Assembly (NCBI GenBank): GCA_004557645.1
Contig: SFGI01000001.1
Coordinates: forward strand, 60,359 to 124,358
Length of the DNA stretch: 64,000 nt
Direction of reading: 5' to 3'
DNA from: [Eubacterium] saphenum
Lineage (GTDB): Bacteria; Bacillota; Clostridia; Lachnospirales; Anaerotignaceae
Shown piece by piece: positions 24,579-34,804 of the stretch. The stretch's first letter is position 1, and each line of letters begins with the position of its first letter. Under the pieces are notes generated by a model. That model was not told the origin of the DNA. It saw only the letters and a program-made list of their open reading frames with translations, and made no database searches. Both the position numbers and the translations under genes were made by a program.

Positions 24579-26480
24579 ATGTCATCAGAATATAATGCAA
24601 ATCAAATTCAGGTCTTGGAAGGGTTGGAGGCTGTCCGTAAGCGTCCCGGTATGTATATCGGCTCCACCAGCTCCAAAGGTCTGCATCATTTGGTTTATGA
24701 AATCGTAGATAACTCCGTGGATGAAGCCTTGGCGGGCTTCTGCAATGAAATTACAATAAAAATTCATCCTGATAATTCCATTTCCGTTATGGATAACGGC
24801 CGTGGGATCCCTGTGGATATCAATGAGCAGAAGGGGATGTCTGCCTTGGAAATGGTATTTACCATCCTCCATGCCGGCGGCAAATTCGGCGGCGGCGGAT
24901 ATAAGGTTTCCGGCGGTCTGCACGGTGTTGGTGCTTCTGTTGTAAACGCCCTGTCTACGGAATTGACCGTACAGGTACACAGAGACGGCAAGATCCATCA
25001 GCAGAAATATTGCAGAGGGGATGTTGTCAGCCCTCTGACCATTGTTGGGGAAACGGATATCACAGGCACCTATGTCCATTTCCTGCCCGATGATACCATT
25101 TTCGAAGAAACGGTTTTCGATTACGATATTCTGAAACAGCGTTTCCGGGAAACAGCTTTCCTGACAAAGGGGCTGAAAATCAACCTCATCGACCTGAGAG
25201 AAGGCATGGAACAGAGCCATTCTTTCCATTACGAAGGCGGTATCAAGGAATTTGTCAGCTTCCTGAACAAGAGCCGTCAGCCCTTGTATGAAAATATTTT
25301 CTATGCCACAGGGCAAAAGGACGGTGTTTTGGTGGAAGTGGCCTTCCAGCATAACGATGGCTTTACAGAAAGCATTTTTACTTTCGTCAATAATATCAAT
25401 ACCCCCGATGGCGGTACCCATCTGGTGGGCTTCAAAGCCGGCCTGACAAAGACATTGAATGATTACGGCAAAAAAATCGGCATCATCAAGGATGCGGATA
25501 AAAAGCTTTCCGGCGAGGACGTTCGCGAAGGCATCACAGCCGTTGTCAGCATCAAGGTGGAAGATCCTCAGTTTGAAGGGCAGACAAAGGCAAAGCTGGG
25601 CACCAGCGAAGCCAAAGCCGCTGTGGAAAGCGTTCTCAGCGAATATCTGACCTATTTCCTGGAAGAAAACCCCAACATTGGTAAAACTATCATCGAAAAG
25701 GGCATGATGGCTTCCAGAGCCAGAGACGCCGCCAGAAAGGCAAGGGAACTGGTGCGCCGCAAAACAGGTCTGGAAAATACCCGTATGCCCGGGAAACTGA
25801 CCGACTGCACCAGCCGTGACCCCTATGAATGTGAAATTTATATCGTCGAAGGGAATTCCGCCGGCGGCTCTGCCATCAAGGCGAGAGACCCCAAGACACA
25901 GGCTGTCCTGCCCCTGCGAGGGAAGATCCTGAACGTGGAAAAGGCAAGACTGGATAGAATCCTCAATTCCGAAGAGATCAGAAATATGATCACTGCCTTT
26001 GGCACGGGCATTTCCGAGGATTTTGATATTGAAAAACTGCGCTATCATAAAATCGTCATCATGACCGATGCCGACGTAGACGGCGCCCATATCAGAACCC
26101 TGCTGCTGACCTTTTTCTATCGCTATATGCCACAGCTTATCGAAGAGGGCAAGGTGTATATCGCTCAGCCCCCTCTTTATCGCGTAGAAAAGAATAAACA
26201 GCATTATTATGTCTACGATGATATCCAGCTGGAGGAATTGTATCAGGAGATCGGCAGAACCGGCATCAAGGAAGTACAGCGGTATAAGGGTCTTGGTGAA
26301 ATGGACTTCGACCAGCTGCGGGATACCACTATGGCGGTGGAGCATCGTATTTTGAAATTGGTTACTATCGATGACGCAGTATTGGCGGATCAGATCTTTA
26401 GTATGCTGATGGGGGATGAAGTAGAGCCCCGTAAGATTTTTATTGAAGAGAACGCGCAGTATGCTGAGCTGGATTTCTAA
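24579..26480 (+). CDS. gyrB: DNA gyrase subunit B
   Basis: 633 residues from the ATG at 24579 (a TTG three bases earlier is less likely). The ATPase domain has [34 protein letters not shown] and the [19 protein letters not shown] lid region; the TOPRIM domain has [11 protein letters not shown] and [21 protein letters not shown]; the end is [15 protein letters not shown]. It powers negative supercoiling with GyrA. In the TOPRIM motif an Asn takes the place of the Asp in EGDSAGG that is residue 426 in E. coli numbering. Confidence 0.97.
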   Translation: MSSEYNANQIQVLEGLEAVRKRPGMYIGSTSSKGLHHLVYEIVDNSVDEALAGFCNEITIKIHPDNSISVMDNGRGIPVDINEQKGMSALEMVFTILHAGGKFGGGGYKVSGGLHGVGASVVNALSTELTVQVHRDGKIHQQKYCRGDVVSPLTIVGETDITGTYVHFLPDDTIFEETVFDYDILKQRFRETAFLTKGLKINLIDLREGMEQSHSFHYEGGIKEFVSFLNKSRQPLYENIFYATGQKDGVLVEVAFQHNDGFTESIFTFVNNINTPDGGTHLVGFKAGLTKTLNDYGKKIGIIKDADKKLSGEDVREGITAVVSIKVEDPQFEGQTKAKLGTSEAKAAVESVLSEYLTYFLEENPNIGKTIIEKGMMASRARDAARKARELVRRKTGLENTRMPGKLTDCTSRDPYECEIYIVEGNSAGGSAIKARDPKTQAVLPLRGKILNVEKARLDRILNSEEIRNMITAFGTGISEDFDIEKLRYHKIVIMTDADVDGAHIRTLLLTFFYRYMPQLIEEGKVYIAQPPLYRVEKNKQHYYVYDDIQLEELYQEIGRTGIKEVQRYKGLGEMDFDQLRDTTMAVEHRILKLVTIDDAVLADQIFSMLMGDEVEPRKIFIEENAQYAELDF

Positions 26481-26499
26481 TATTTGAATATAACGGAGA

Positions 26500-26745
26500 T
26501 GGGAACCTTTTTTCCTTGTAAAAAGGTTCCTAAACCCTCCCAAAATCAGCTTGCAAGGCAAATAAGACCTTGAGGGCTCTGCCCTCAATACACCCGCAAG
26601 GGGCTCAGCCCCTTGACCCGATTTGCCTGCGGCGCAATAGATACTATCCAAAGCCCCTGCAAAAACGCAGTTTTTGCGACTCGGGGTCGAGGGGAATGAT
26701 TCCCCTCGTGGGAGTTTGAGGGTGAAACCCTCAAGATAAGAGGTG
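26500..26745 (-). repeat. Hairpin-mosaic repeat I, copy D (between gyrB and gyrA)
   Basis: On the minus strand it reads GCGCCGCAGGCAAATCGGGT, AAGGGGCTGAGCCCCTT, TTGAGGGCAGAGCCCTCAA, nearly identical to copy B for about 85 bases. It also has GCAAAAACTGCGTTTTTGC, GAGGGGAATCATTCCCCTC and GAGGGTTTCACCCTC stems and ends with the GGAACC...GGTTCC hairpin. It is antisense to the gyrB-gyrA operon and occupies the whole gap. Confidence 0.8.
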
Positions 26746-26750
26746 AACTT

Positions 26751-29210
26751 ATGAGTGACGAAAACAAAGAGATTGATAAGGTCATAACCATAGATATCAA
26801 TGAAGAAATGAAAAAATGTTACAGAGACTATGCCATGAGCGTTATTGTAGCCCGTGCATTGCCCGATGTACGGGACGGCTTAAAGCCCGTACAGCGGCGT
26901 ATTCTGTATTCCATGAACGAAATGAATCTGGACCCCAACAAGGGCTATCGAAAATCCGCCCGTATCGTCGGCGATACCATGGGTAAATACCACCCCCATG
27001 GTGACAGCTCTATCTATCAGGCTATGGTGCGTATGGCGCAGAATTTCTCCATGCGCTATATGCTGGTAGACGGTCACGGGAACTTTGGCTCCATCGACGG
27101 CTATGGCGCTGCTGCCAGCCGTTATACAGAGGCCAGAATGTCCAAGATCACGGCGGAAATGCTGGCGGATATCGAAAAGGATACCGTGGATTTCGTGCCC
27201 AACTATGACGAGAACGAAAAAGAGCCTACAGTTCTGCCCGCCCGTATCCCCAATCTGTTGGTGAACGGCTCCAGCGGTATCGCCGTTGGTATGGCGACCA
27301 ATATCCCGCCCCATAACTTGGGCGAGGTCATTGACGGTATCGTCTGCATGATTGACAATAAAATCGAGGGCAGAGAAACCGATGTGGAAGAATTGATGCA
27401 GTATATCAAAGGCCCCGACTTCCCCACAGGTGCCAATATCCTTGGGAAAAGCGGCATCCGTGCGGCTTACAGAACAGGCCGCGGCAAGATTATCGTTCGT
27501 TCCACAGCGGAAATCGAAAACCACAACGGCAGAGAACGTATCGTGGTGACAGAAATCCCCTATATGGTCAATAAACTGCGTCTCATTGAAAAGATTGCGG
27601 ATCTGGTCAAGGAAAAACGAGTGGAGGGCATCAGCGATTTGTATGATGCTTCCGCCGGGGATGATATCAAAATCATCATCGAAGTAAAGAAAGACTACAA
27701 CGCCAATGTTATCCTGAACCAGTTGTATAAATATACATCCTTGCAGGAATCCTTTGGGGCAAATATGCTGGCATTGGTTGACGGAAAACCTGTGGTGCTG
27801 AATCTGCAGCAGATGCTGGCGGAATATTTGAAGCATCAGGAAAACGTTGTCACCAGAAGAACCCGCTTCGATCTGGATAAGGCGGAAAAGAGAGCCCATA
27901 TTTTGGAGGGCTTGCGTATCGCCATCGATAATATCGATGAAGTCATCCGTATCATCCGCACCAGCTATGATGATGCTAAGGAACGGCTGATGGCACGCTT
28001 TGGTCTGTCCGACGTACAGGCACAGGCGATTCTGGAAATGCAGCTGCGCCGTTTGCAGGGTCTGGAAAAAGAAAAGATCGATGCAGAATATGCGGAATTG
28101 CAGAAAAAGATCGCTTACTATAAGACCATTCTGGCAGATGAAAAGCTGCTGCTGGGCGTGATCAAGGATGAAATTACCGTTATTAAGAATAAATATGCCG
28201 ATGAACGCCGCACCAAACTGATTCAGAACCCCGGCGAGATCGATGTAGAGGACTTGATCGACGAGGAAACTTGTGTATTCACTCTGTCCAACCTGAATTA
28301 TGTAAAGCGTACCCCTCTGGATACCTATAAGAGCCAGAACCGCGGCGGCAGAGGTATTATCGGCATGCAGACCAGAGAAGAGGACTATGTAAAAGACCTG
28401 TTCCTGGCATCTACCCATGATACCCTTCTGTTCTTCACCAGCCGCGGCAAGGTTTACCGCATGAAGGGCTATGAAATCCCAGAAGCCGGCAGAACGGCCC
28501 GTGGCATCGCCATCGTCAACCTGCTGGAGATCAGCCCCGATGAAAAGATCATGGCAGTCATCCCTGCAAATGAATTCAGGGAAGATCAGTATCTGGTGAT
28601 GATCACAAAGCAAGGCTTAGTGAAGAAAACAGATATGACCAGCTTTGCCAATATCCGCAAGAGCGGTCTGATCGCTCTGAACCTGAGAGAAGAGGACGAC
28701 CTGATCTCTGTCATGACAACAGAGGGCAATGATGAAATCTTTGTTGCCACACGGGGCGGCATGGGCATCAAGTTCTCTGAACAGGATGTACGTCCCATGG
28801 GCAGAACGGCAACAGGCGTGAAAGCTATTACCCTGCGGGAGGGCGATTATGTGGTTTCCGCCGGGAAGATCGACCCCAATGCCCAGATTCTGAATGTTAC
28901 CGAAAAGGGCTTTGGCAAACGCACCAATGTGGGACAGTTCAACCTGCAGTACAGAGGCGGCAAGGGCTTGAAGATCCACCAGCTGACAGAAAAAACAGGC
29001 CAGCTGGCAGGGGTGCTGATGATCGGCGAAAATGAGGAATTGATGCTGATTACTTCCGAAGGCGTTATCATTCGCCTCCGCGGCAGAGATATTTCCTCCA
29101 TCGGCAGAGTTTCCCAGGGCGTGAAGCTGATCAATCTGAATGAGGGCGTGACCGTCGTGGGCATCGCCAAAATTTCCGAAGAGGATATTGAGGAAGAAAC
29201 TGCGCGTTAA
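26751..29210 (+). CDS. gyrA: DNA gyrase subunit A
   Basis: 819 residues. The breakage-reunion domain begins [27 protein letters not shown]; the active-site tyrosine is in [10 protein letters not shown] near residue 123. The GyrA-box QNRGGRG near residue 527 is present, so the C-terminal beta-pinwheel wraps DNA and the protein is gyrase rather than topoisomerase IV. In the quinolone region [17 protein letters not shown] a Gln stands where most gyrases have Asp or Glu. A short ribosome site (AGAGGTG) is preceded by repeat I copy D. Confidence 0.97.
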   Translation: MSDENKEIDKVITIDINEEMKKCYRDYAMSVIVARALPDVRDGLKPVQRRILYSMNEMNLDPNKGYRKSARIVGDTMGKYHPHGDSSIYQAMVRMAQNFSMRYMLVDGHGNFGSIDGYGAAASRYTEARMSKITAEMLADIEKDTVDFVPNYDENEKEPTVLPARIPNLLVNGSSGIAVGMATNIPPHNLGEVIDGIVCMIDNKIEGRETDVEELMQYIKGPDFPTGANILGKSGIRAAYRTGRGKIIVRSTAEIENHNGRERIVVTEIPYMVNKLRLIEKIADLVKEKRVEGISDLYDASAGDDIKIIIEVKKDYNANVILNQLYKYTSLQESFGANMLALVDGKPVVLNLQQMLAEYLKHQENVVTRRTRFDLDKAEKRAHILEGLRIAIDNIDEVIRIIRTSYDDAKERLMARFGLSDVQAQAILEMQLRRLQGLEKEKIDAEYAELQKKIAYYKTILADEKLLLGVIKDEITVIKNKYADERRTKLIQNPGEIDVEDLIDEETCVFTLSNLNYVKRTPLDTYKSQNRGGRGIIGMQTREEDYVKDLFLASTHDTLLFFTSRGKVYRMKGYEIPEAGRTARGIAIVNLLEISPDEKIMAVIPANEFREDQYLVMITKQGLVKKTDMTSFANIRKSGLIALNLREEDDLISVMTTEGNDEIFVATRGGMGIKFSEQDVRPMGRTATGVKAITLREGDYVVSAGKIDPNAQILNVTEKGFGKRTNVGQFNLQYRGGKGLKIHQLTEKTGQLAGVLMIGENEELMLITSEGVIIRLRGRDISSIGRVSQGVKLINLNEGVTVVGIAKISEEDIEEETAR

Positions 29211-29218
29211 GAAAAAGG

Positions 29219-29338
29219 AAGCGACTGCGAAGCAGGCATTTACTTTTTCTGCGCGACACTGACAGAGCCAAAAGCAGCAAAGCTGCGGCAAATGGGAAGC
29301 ATTTGGGGTCTGTCAGTGAAATAGTAAGAAAGCGACTG
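29219..29338. repeat. Structured intergenic element with flanking AAGCGACTG repeats
   Basis: After gyrA, the sequence AAGCGACTG occurs at about 29219 and again at about 29330. Between them is an outer stem CTGACAGA/TCTGTCAG (29259-29266, 29309-29316) enclosing GCAG/CTGC and CAAATG/CATTTG stems. The flanking repeats could be a target duplication of a small non-autonomous element. Nothing codes here. Confidence 0.45.
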
Positions 29339-29346
29339 TAGAAAAA

Positions 29347-29371
29347 CCTCGACCATTGTCGGGGTTTTTTT
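29347..29371 (+). terminator. Terminator of gyrBA
   Basis: CCTCGAC-CATT-GTCGGGG followed by seven T. Confidence 0.75.
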
Positions 29372-29426
29372 CTTGGAAAAATTATGCTACACTAAAGGTA
29401 GTATTTTCTTGGAAGGAGGAATGACC

Positions 29427-30140
29427 ATGCGGCGGCGTATTTATGAAATGATCGAAAAAGGGGAGCCCGATGACAAGCTCAGTGTCAATTATGATCGTTT
29501 TATGATTTTTTGTATTTTGGTGAGCATCCTCCCTCTTTGCTTTAAGGATAGCAGTCATCCTGCCTTTTTCTGGATGGATAAAATAACAGTTGTCATTTTT
29601 ATTGTGGATTATATCCTGCGGTGGGGCACGGCAGATTTCAAATTGAAGGGGGCAAATGCCTTTTTGAAATATCCCTTCACCTTCTTTGCCATCATAGACC
29701 TGGTGGCGGTCCTGTCCTCTCTGACACCATTGAATTCCACCCTGAGGGCAGTCCGTATCCTGCGCCTGCCCAAGTGCATGAAGCCCCTGAAGATTTTGCG
29801 CTATTCCAAGGGGTTCCACATGATGACACGGGTACTGCAAAAAGAAAAGGAGGACCTGCTGACCATCTGCTATCTTGCTGTTGGCTATATCTTTCTGTCT
29901 GCCATAGTCATGTTTCAGTTGGAACCGGATACTTTTACAACCTTTTTGGATGCTATCTACTGGTCTGCCATCACCCTGATGACAGTGGGCTATGGGGATA
30001 TCCACCCGGTGACGGATATTGGAAAGATGGTTGCCATCCTTTCCTCTTTTCTGGGGATCGCCGTATTTGCCCTGCCAACGGGTATCATCACGGCGGGCTA
30101 TCTGGCGGAGCTGGAACCAAAACGAAAAAGAAAAGATTAA
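29427..30140 (+). CDS. Voltage-gated-type potassium channel
   Basis: 237 residues from the ATG at 29427 (MRRRIYEMIEKGE); the ATG at 29421 touches the AAGGAGG site and is less likely. Six membrane segments are predicted. The fourth carries regularly spaced arginines and lysines (LRAVRILRLPKCMKPLKILR), a voltage-sensor pattern. The pore has the selectivity filter TVGYGD between YWSAITLM and IHPVTDIGKMV. It will conduct K+ across the cytoplasmic membrane. Its own weak upstream region and downstream terminator suggest a single-gene unit. Confidence 0.9.
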   Translation: MRRRIYEMIEKGEPDDKLSVNYDRFMIFCILVSILPLCFKDSSHPAFFWMDKITVVIFIVDYILRWGTADFKLKGANAFLKYPFTFFAIIDLVAVLSSLTPLNSTLRAVRILRLPKCMKPLKILRYSKGFHMMTRVLQKEKEDLLTICYLAVGYIFLSAIVMFQLEPDTFTTFLDAIYWSAITLMTVGYGDIHPVTDIGKMVAILSSFLGIAVFALPTGIITAGYLAELEPKRKRKD

Positions 30141-30145
30141 ATTTA

Positions 30146-30172
30146 CCCTCTGTTTTTACGGAGGGTTTTTTT
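30146..30172 (+). terminator. Terminator after the potassium channel gene
   Basis: CCCTC, a ten-base loop and GAGGG followed by seven T. Confidence 0.75.
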
Positions 30173-30236
30173 GTTTTCTTTTTTGTGCTAAACTGAAAAC
30201 AGAACTGTGCAAAGGATCCGAAAGGATGTGAAATGA

Positions 30237-31364
30237 ATGGAAAAAACAGCTTTGACCTATCTTTGCCCCGATTGTATGGCCTATCTGCGCTATGATGGGA
30301 AAGAGGGCAAATGGGTCTGCGATTACTGCGAAGGCAAATTCACCATGGAGGAGCTGGAGCAGAGAGGTGCCAAGACCAAAGAAGATGATTATGAGATTCG
30401 CCCCAGAGCCGAGGCAGAGGAAGATACTGCCGATGTGGCCTTTCATTATGAAGAAAATATCCCCCAGCCGGAGGAGGATCTCAGCCATATGCGGGCGTAT
30501 CTCTGTCCCTCCTGCGGCGGGGAAATCGTTACCGATGATGTGACAGCAGCCACATTCTGCGTATTCTGCGGCAATCCCACCATTCTGCCCAAACAGCTGG
30601 AAGGGGAATATCGCCCTGCGGCCATCCTGCCCTTTGAAACGGATAAAAAAGATGCCCAGAAAGCTTTTTTAAACCTGTGCAAGGGGAAAAAGCTCCTGCC
30701 CAAGGGTTATACTTCCCAACAGAGGTTGGAAAAGATCACCGGGGTTTATGTGCCTTTTTGGCTTTTCGACTGCAAGGCGGATTTTGAATATCATGCCACA
30801 GGGGAAAATGTGACCACATGGACGGATATCCGTTTTATCTATACAAAAACCGACCTGTATCATATCCATCGAGCAGGGCGCATGGAATTTGAAAACATCC
30901 CTTTGGATGCTTCGGAAAAAATGCGGGATGATCTGATGGATGCTTTGGAGCCTTTCCATCTGGAAAAGAAAAAGCTCTTTGATATGAGCTATCTGAGTGG
31001 CTTTCTGGCGGAAAAATATACATATGAACCAAAGGATTTATACGACAGAATGACTTCCCGCATCACCCCCGGCGTGGAACACAAAGCGGCGGAAGGGGGC
31101 AGAGGCTATCAGCGGGTCTATGGGGTGAAATGCCATACGGATTTTTCCTCTGACCAACAGACCTATATGCTGCTGCCTGTCTGGATGCTGGTGAGCAAAT
31201 ATCAGGGGAAGGACTATCTTTTTGCCATGAACGGACAGACGGGAAAGATCGTCGGAGAACTGCCCCTCAGCGGCGGGCAGACGGCAAAATGGTTCTGCAT
31301 CATCTTCCTGATCTGCTTCCTGATTTCCGGCATCATTGCATTTGTGGCAGGAGGTGTGTTCTGA
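30237..31364 (+). CDS. Zinc-ribbon protein with C-terminal membrane segment
   Basis: 375 residues. Two zinc ribbons open the protein: CPDC near residue 10 with CDYC near 30, and CPSCGG near 90 with CVFCGNP near 110, each a TFIIB-type four-cysteine unit. A middle domain with VYVPFWLFDCKADFEYHATGENV resembles the conserved part of primosomal-like zinc-ribbon proteins of gut Firmicutes. The end is one hydrophobic helix (WFCIIFLICFLISGIIAFVAGGVF). It is followed in an overlapping TGATGA by the TPM-domain gene, so both are probably membrane partners. The function is unknown. Confidence 0.8.
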   Translation: MEKTALTYLCPDCMAYLRYDGKEGKWVCDYCEGKFTMEELEQRGAKTKEDDYEIRPRAEAEEDTADVAFHYEENIPQPEEDLSHMRAYLCPSCGGEIVTDDVTAATFCVFCGNPTILPKQLEGEYRPAAILPFETDKKDAQKAFLNLCKGKKLLPKGYTSQQRLEKITGVYVPFWLFDCKADFEYHATGENVTTWTDIRFIYTKTDLYHIHRAGRMEFENIPLDASEKMRDDLMDALEPFHLEKKKLFDMSYLSGFLAEKYTYEPKDLYDRMTSRITPGVEHKAAEGGRGYQRVYGVKCHTDFSSDQQTYMLLPVWMLVSKYQGKDYLFAMNGQTGKIVGELPLSGGQTAKWFCIIFLICFLISGIIAFVAGGVF

Positions 31365-32227
31365 TGAAGAAAAAATGGATCGGAATTTTTACACTGCTTT
31401 GTATGCTTCTTTCCTTTGTGCCTGTTTTTGCGGAAGAAAGCAGAGTGTTCGATTATGCCGACCTTTTGACGGCAGAGGAAGAAGCCGAGCTGCAGGCCAT
31501 GTGTCAGGGGGTACAGCAGGATTGGGGGCTGGATCTGGCTTATCTGACCACCTATGACACGAAGGGCATGTCCGTCCGGGAATATGGTGCTGATGTTTAT
31601 ATGAAAAAGAACCTGGGCGTTGGCGAGGATGACAGCGGCATCATTTTCGTGGTGGATATGGGCAGCAGAGAAGCTCAGATTGTCACCTGCGGCAAGGCCA
31701 TTGATATTTTCACGGATTATTATATCGAAGCCATTTGGGAAGAAATACAGGGCTATCTTTCCGACGGAGATTTTTATGGAGGCATGGTGACCCTGCGGGA
31801 CAATATTGTTTATTACTGCGGGGAATATGAAACGTATCAGGAAAACCCCGATGCCTATGTTTCTCCCTATCAGAAGGAATCGGATTCTTTCCTTTCCCAA
31901 TATCAGGTATCCAAAAAGAATACAGCACTGATGTTTGTAGGCATGGCGGCACTGTTTTCCCTGGTGGTGGCAGGGATCGGCATGGCAGGCATGCGAAAGT
32001 CCAGCCAAACCATCCGTCCCTTTACCGACGGGCGGGCCTATCTGAAGGAAAACGGATACCACCTGCGAATCAATCAGGATACCTTTGCCAATACCCATAC
32101 GACCATGATGCCCGTTCCAAGGAATGATAACGACCATCACCACAGCGGCGGCAGCTGGGGCGGCCCTTCCACCACATTCCATGGCGGCGGCGGCAGAAGC
32201 TTCGGTGGCGGCGGCGGAAAGTTTTAA
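31364..32227 (+). CDS. Exported TPM-domain protein
   Basis: 287 residues from the ATG that overlaps the previous stop codon. A signal peptide (MKKKWIGIFTLLCMLLSFVPVFA-EE) is followed by a TPM domain: VFDYADLLTAEEEAELQAMC, DLAYLTTYDTKGMSVREYGADVYMKKNLGVGEDDSGIIFVVDMGSRE. One membrane helix lies near residue 190. The tail is glycine-rich (SFGGGGGKF), as in many TPM proteins. TPM domains are linked to membrane quality control and phosphatase-like activity; the exact reaction here is unknown. Confidence 0.88.
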   Translation: MKKKWIGIFTLLCMLLSFVPVFAEESRVFDYADLLTAEEEAELQAMCQGVQQDWGLDLAYLTTYDTKGMSVREYGADVYMKKNLGVGEDDSGIIFVVDMGSREAQIVTCGKAIDIFTDYYIEAIWEEIQGYLSDGDFYGGMVTLRDNIVYYCGEYETYQENPDAYVSPYQKESDSFLSQYQVSKKNTALMFVGMAALFSLVVAGIGMAGMRKSSQTIRPFTDGRAYLKENGYHLRINQDTFANTHTTMMPVPRNDNDHHHSGGSWGGPSTTFHGGGGRSFGGGGGKF

Positions 32228-32316
32228 TTTCAAACGGTTCTGATTGACTTTGAGGAGATAGGATGATACAATCAAAGGTAAGGGCGTAAAAACTATTTGA
32301 AACTGAGGTGTTTTTC

Positions 32317-32637
32317 ATGTTAGAAACGATTTTGGAATATGGACAGATGGTTTCACTTTTTGCGGTATTTATTATCTTGGAAGGTGTCATTTCTGCGAAA
32401 ACAATATCCCCTTGGCCCGGTCTGGTGTTTGCCTTTGGTATGGTGGCGTTCTCTGCTTTGATCGGCGTTGCATTCCATGATATCCATTTCTTTGGATATA
32501 TGATGGTGCCCACTGCTCTTTGCTTTGTGGCATATTTCTTCACAAGATGGAATCGGCGGAAAAATATCAAAAAGGGTCTGCATTATAATGAAGACGGTCT
32601 GATCGAAGAAAAAATGAAAGAGATGGAACGAAACTGA
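32317..32637 (+). CDS. Small membrane protein
   Basis: 106 residues from the ATG at 32317 (MLETILEYGQMVSLF), with a TGAGGTG site; an in-frame GTG nine bases earlier is part of it. Three hydrophobic segments (SLFAVFIILEGVISA, WPGLVFAFGMVAFSALIGVAF, YMMVPTALCFVAYFF) are followed by a charged cytoplasmic tail KKGLHYNEDGLIEEKMKEME. No family recognised. Confidence 0.7.
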   Translation: MLETILEYGQMVSLFAVFIILEGVISAKTISPWPGLVFAFGMVAFSALIGVAFHDIHFFGYMMVPTALCFVAYFFTRWNRRKNIKKGLHYNEDGLIEEKMKEMERN

Positions 32638-32650
32638 GAAAAATATAGGA

Positions 32651-32683
32651 AGCCTTGAACTTAAGAAAGTTCAGGGCTTTTTC
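32651..32683 (+). terminator. Terminator
   Basis: GCCTTGAACTT paired with AAGTTCAGGGC, then a run of T. Confidence 0.75.
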
Positions 32684-32749
32684 TTTTCCTAGATATATGG
32701 TATACTTTCCTGTAGATACATTTGTTTTTATCCGAAGGAGGGGAGAAGG

Positions 32750-33928
32750 ATGAAAGGAAAACTGGCACTTCTGTTATCGGTCATACTGCTGTTTTCCGGC
32801 TGCGGCAAAAATGAGCCTACCTTTACCGCCACGGCGGGGGAACCAAAGCCCGTTGTGAAAACTGCCAAGCTGGCAGTGGTGGGGGATATCATGGTACATG
32901 ACTATCAATATAACGAAGCCTATGACCCTGCCACAGGGGAATATGACTTTATGCACAATTTTCAGGATGTGAAGAAATACTTTGCAGGAAATGACTTGGT
33001 CATCGGCAATCTGGAGCTGACTTTCGGCGGCCCCGACCGTCCCTATTCTTCCTTCCCCTGCTTCAATACACCGGACAGCTTTCTGGATGCGGTGCAGGAT
33101 GCTGGCTTCAACCTGCTGACCACCGCCAATAACCACTGCATGGATACGGGGCAGGCAGGGCTCATCCGCACCCTGGACAAGCTGGATGAAGCCGGTATCC
33201 AGCATTTCGGCACCTACCGTTCTCGGGAGGAGAGGGATACGATTTTTTATAAAGATGTGAATGGCATCCGCTTTGCTTTTCTTTCCTATACCTATGGCAC
33301 CAACGGCATCCCTGTGCCACAGGATTATCTGGTGAACCTCATTGATTCGGATACCATGGTTTCTGATATCAAAGAAGCCAGAAAGAATGCCGATGTGGTG
33401 GTGGTGATGCCCCATATGGGCAATGAATATGAAACTGATCCCAGGGATATTTTTGTGGAATGGGCAGACCTGATGTTTGACGCTGGGGCGGATATTGTCC
33501 TCGCCAGCCATCCTCATGTGCTGCAGAAAATGGAATATCGCACCCTGGACCATGGCGATGGCACCCATGATGGATTCATCATTTATTCCCTTGGAAACTT
33601 CATTTCTTCTCAGACAACACCGCCGAGAAACGCTTCCATCGTTTTGCATCTGACGGTGGAACAGATCGCCGATGAACCGCCTTCTGTGAAGGAAGTTTCC
33701 TTTGTGCCCATTTGGACCCAGTTCAGAAATGCACAGAATGAAGATGAATTTGTGGTCCGCAGTGTCTATGAAAGGCTGAGTTTATCGCAATCTGAAAAGG
33801 ATGCACAGATTCGGAAGAAAGACCAGAGCCGCCTGGAAGAGATCCATAAAGAGACAGCCTGCTTCCTTTTGGGAAGGGATATTCCCCTTTCAGATATACA
33901 GGAAGAGTATATTTTCCCGAAACAATAA
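32750..33928 (+). CDS. CapA-family lipoprotein (PGA_cap metallophosphatase fold)
   Basis: 392 residues. The N-terminus MKGKLALLLSVILLFSGCGK ends in a lipobox (FSGC), so it is a membrane-anchored exported lipoprotein. The PGA_cap domain follows: VVGDIMVHD, GNLELTF, TTANNHCMDTG, MPHMGNEYE and LASHPHVLQKMEY supply the metal-ligand motifs of the calcineurin-like fold. Homologues act in poly-gamma-glutamate capsule formation or release, but no capBC genes are in the window, so a capsule role is not established. The start has a strong GGAGG site. Confidence 0.88.
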   Translation: MKGKLALLLSVILLFSGCGKNEPTFTATAGEPKPVVKTAKLAVVGDIMVHDYQYNEAYDPATGEYDFMHNFQDVKKYFAGNDLVIGNLELTFGGPDRPYSSFPCFNTPDSFLDAVQDAGFNLLTTANNHCMDTGQAGLIRTLDKLDEAGIQHFGTYRSREERDTIFYKDVNGIRFAFLSYTYGTNGIPVPQDYLVNLIDSDTMVSDIKEARKNADVVVVMPHMGNEYETDPRDIFVEWADLMFDAGADIVLASHPHVLQKMEYRTLDHGDGTHDGFIIYSLGNFISSQTTPPRNASIVLHLTVEQIADEPPSVKEVSFVPIWTQFRNAQNEDEFVVRSVYERLSLSQSEKDAQIRKKDQSRLEEIHKETACFLLGRDIPLSDIQEEYIFPKQ

Positions 33929-33937
33929 AATTTTCTC

Positions 33938-33966
33938 TTGTCATGCAAGGAAAGTTGTGGTACCAT
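33938..33966 (+). promoter_or_regulatory. Promoter of the GntR/FadR gene
   Basis: TTGTCA, 17 bases, TACCAT, 45 bases before the start codon. Confidence 0.55.
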
Positions 33967-34010
33967 AGTGTACGTATAAAAATACAAAAGATAAGGGGAG
34001 GAATCCTACC

Positions 34011-34742
34011 ATGAGCGAAAGAGATTATCTGGCGGAAAATGCCGCCTATTTGAAAAAAGATCTGGGGCGGAGCAATATTTCCCAGAATTTGTTTCAGCGG
34101 TTTAAAGAGCTGATCACCAGTGGCAAACTGCCTGCCGGCTATATGATGCCCAATGAAAATATCGTCAGCGAACAGCTGGGCATCGGCAGAAGCACCCTGC
34201 GGGAGGCTTATACAGCCTTGGCGGTGTTTGGTTTCATCCGCCGTTCCAAAGCGGGTACTTTTGTCAGCGAGATCGATAATATCGTAAATATTGCACCTTT
34301 CAGTATCACTGTGGAAAATTCCGACCTGAGCGACCTGCTGGAATTCCGCTATATGCTGGAAGGGGAAACTGCCAGCTACGCAGCCAAGCGGGCAACCAGA
34401 GAGGATATCGCCCAGCTGGAATATTATTTTGAAAAGATGAAGGAACATCGCCACGATGTCAATCAGTTTGTGGATTATGACTCTATGTTCCATATGCAGG
34501 TGGCAGTGGCGACCCATAATAAGCTTTTGATGAGCACAATGATGGCATCCAAGGATTCCTTTGAAAAGGGCATCCGCCTTGCCATGAGGGAATCCCTGAC
34601 CCAGAACCCCAGGGTTATCGACGTTACCATCGAGCTCCACGGGAAGATCATCGAAGCCATTAAGGGTGGGGATTATCAGACGGCTTATACGGCCATGCGG
34701 GAACATATTTCTTATGTAAACCTGACAGTAAAATACGGCTAA
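34011..34742 (+). CDS. GntR-family (FadR type) transcriptional regulator
   Basis: 243 residues. An N-terminal winged helix (ISQNLFQRFKELITSGKLPAGYMMPNENIVSEQLGIGRSTLREAYTALAVFGFIRRSKAGTFVSE, about 23-87) carries the GntR signature, and the rest is an FCD-type all-helical ligand domain with DLLEFRYMLEGETASYAAKRA and conserved histidines (FHMQVAVATHNKLL and ELHGKIIEA) that usually bind a metal. Such proteins respond to sugar acids or similar metabolites. No obvious target operon lies next to it. Confidence 0.9.
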   Translation: MSERDYLAENAAYLKKDLGRSNISQNLFQRFKELITSGKLPAGYMMPNENIVSEQLGIGRSTLREAYTALAVFGFIRRSKAGTFVSEIDNIVNIAPFSITVENSDLSDLLEFRYMLEGETASYAAKRATREDIAQLEYYFEKMKEHRHDVNQFVDYDSMFHMQVAVATHNKLLMSTMMASKDSFEKGIRLAMRESLTQNPRVIDVTIELHGKIIEAIKGGDYQTAYTAMREHISYVNLTVKYG

Positions 34743-34753
34743 TCAAAAAATTT

Positions 34754-34787
34754 GACCCAAGGCTTATGCTTTGGGTCGTTTTTTTTA
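34754..34787 (+). terminator. Terminator of the GntR gene
   Basis: GACCCAA, loop, TTGGGTC and eight T. Confidence 0.85.
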
Positions 34788-34804
34788 TTGGAATGTTGGT
34801 GGTT

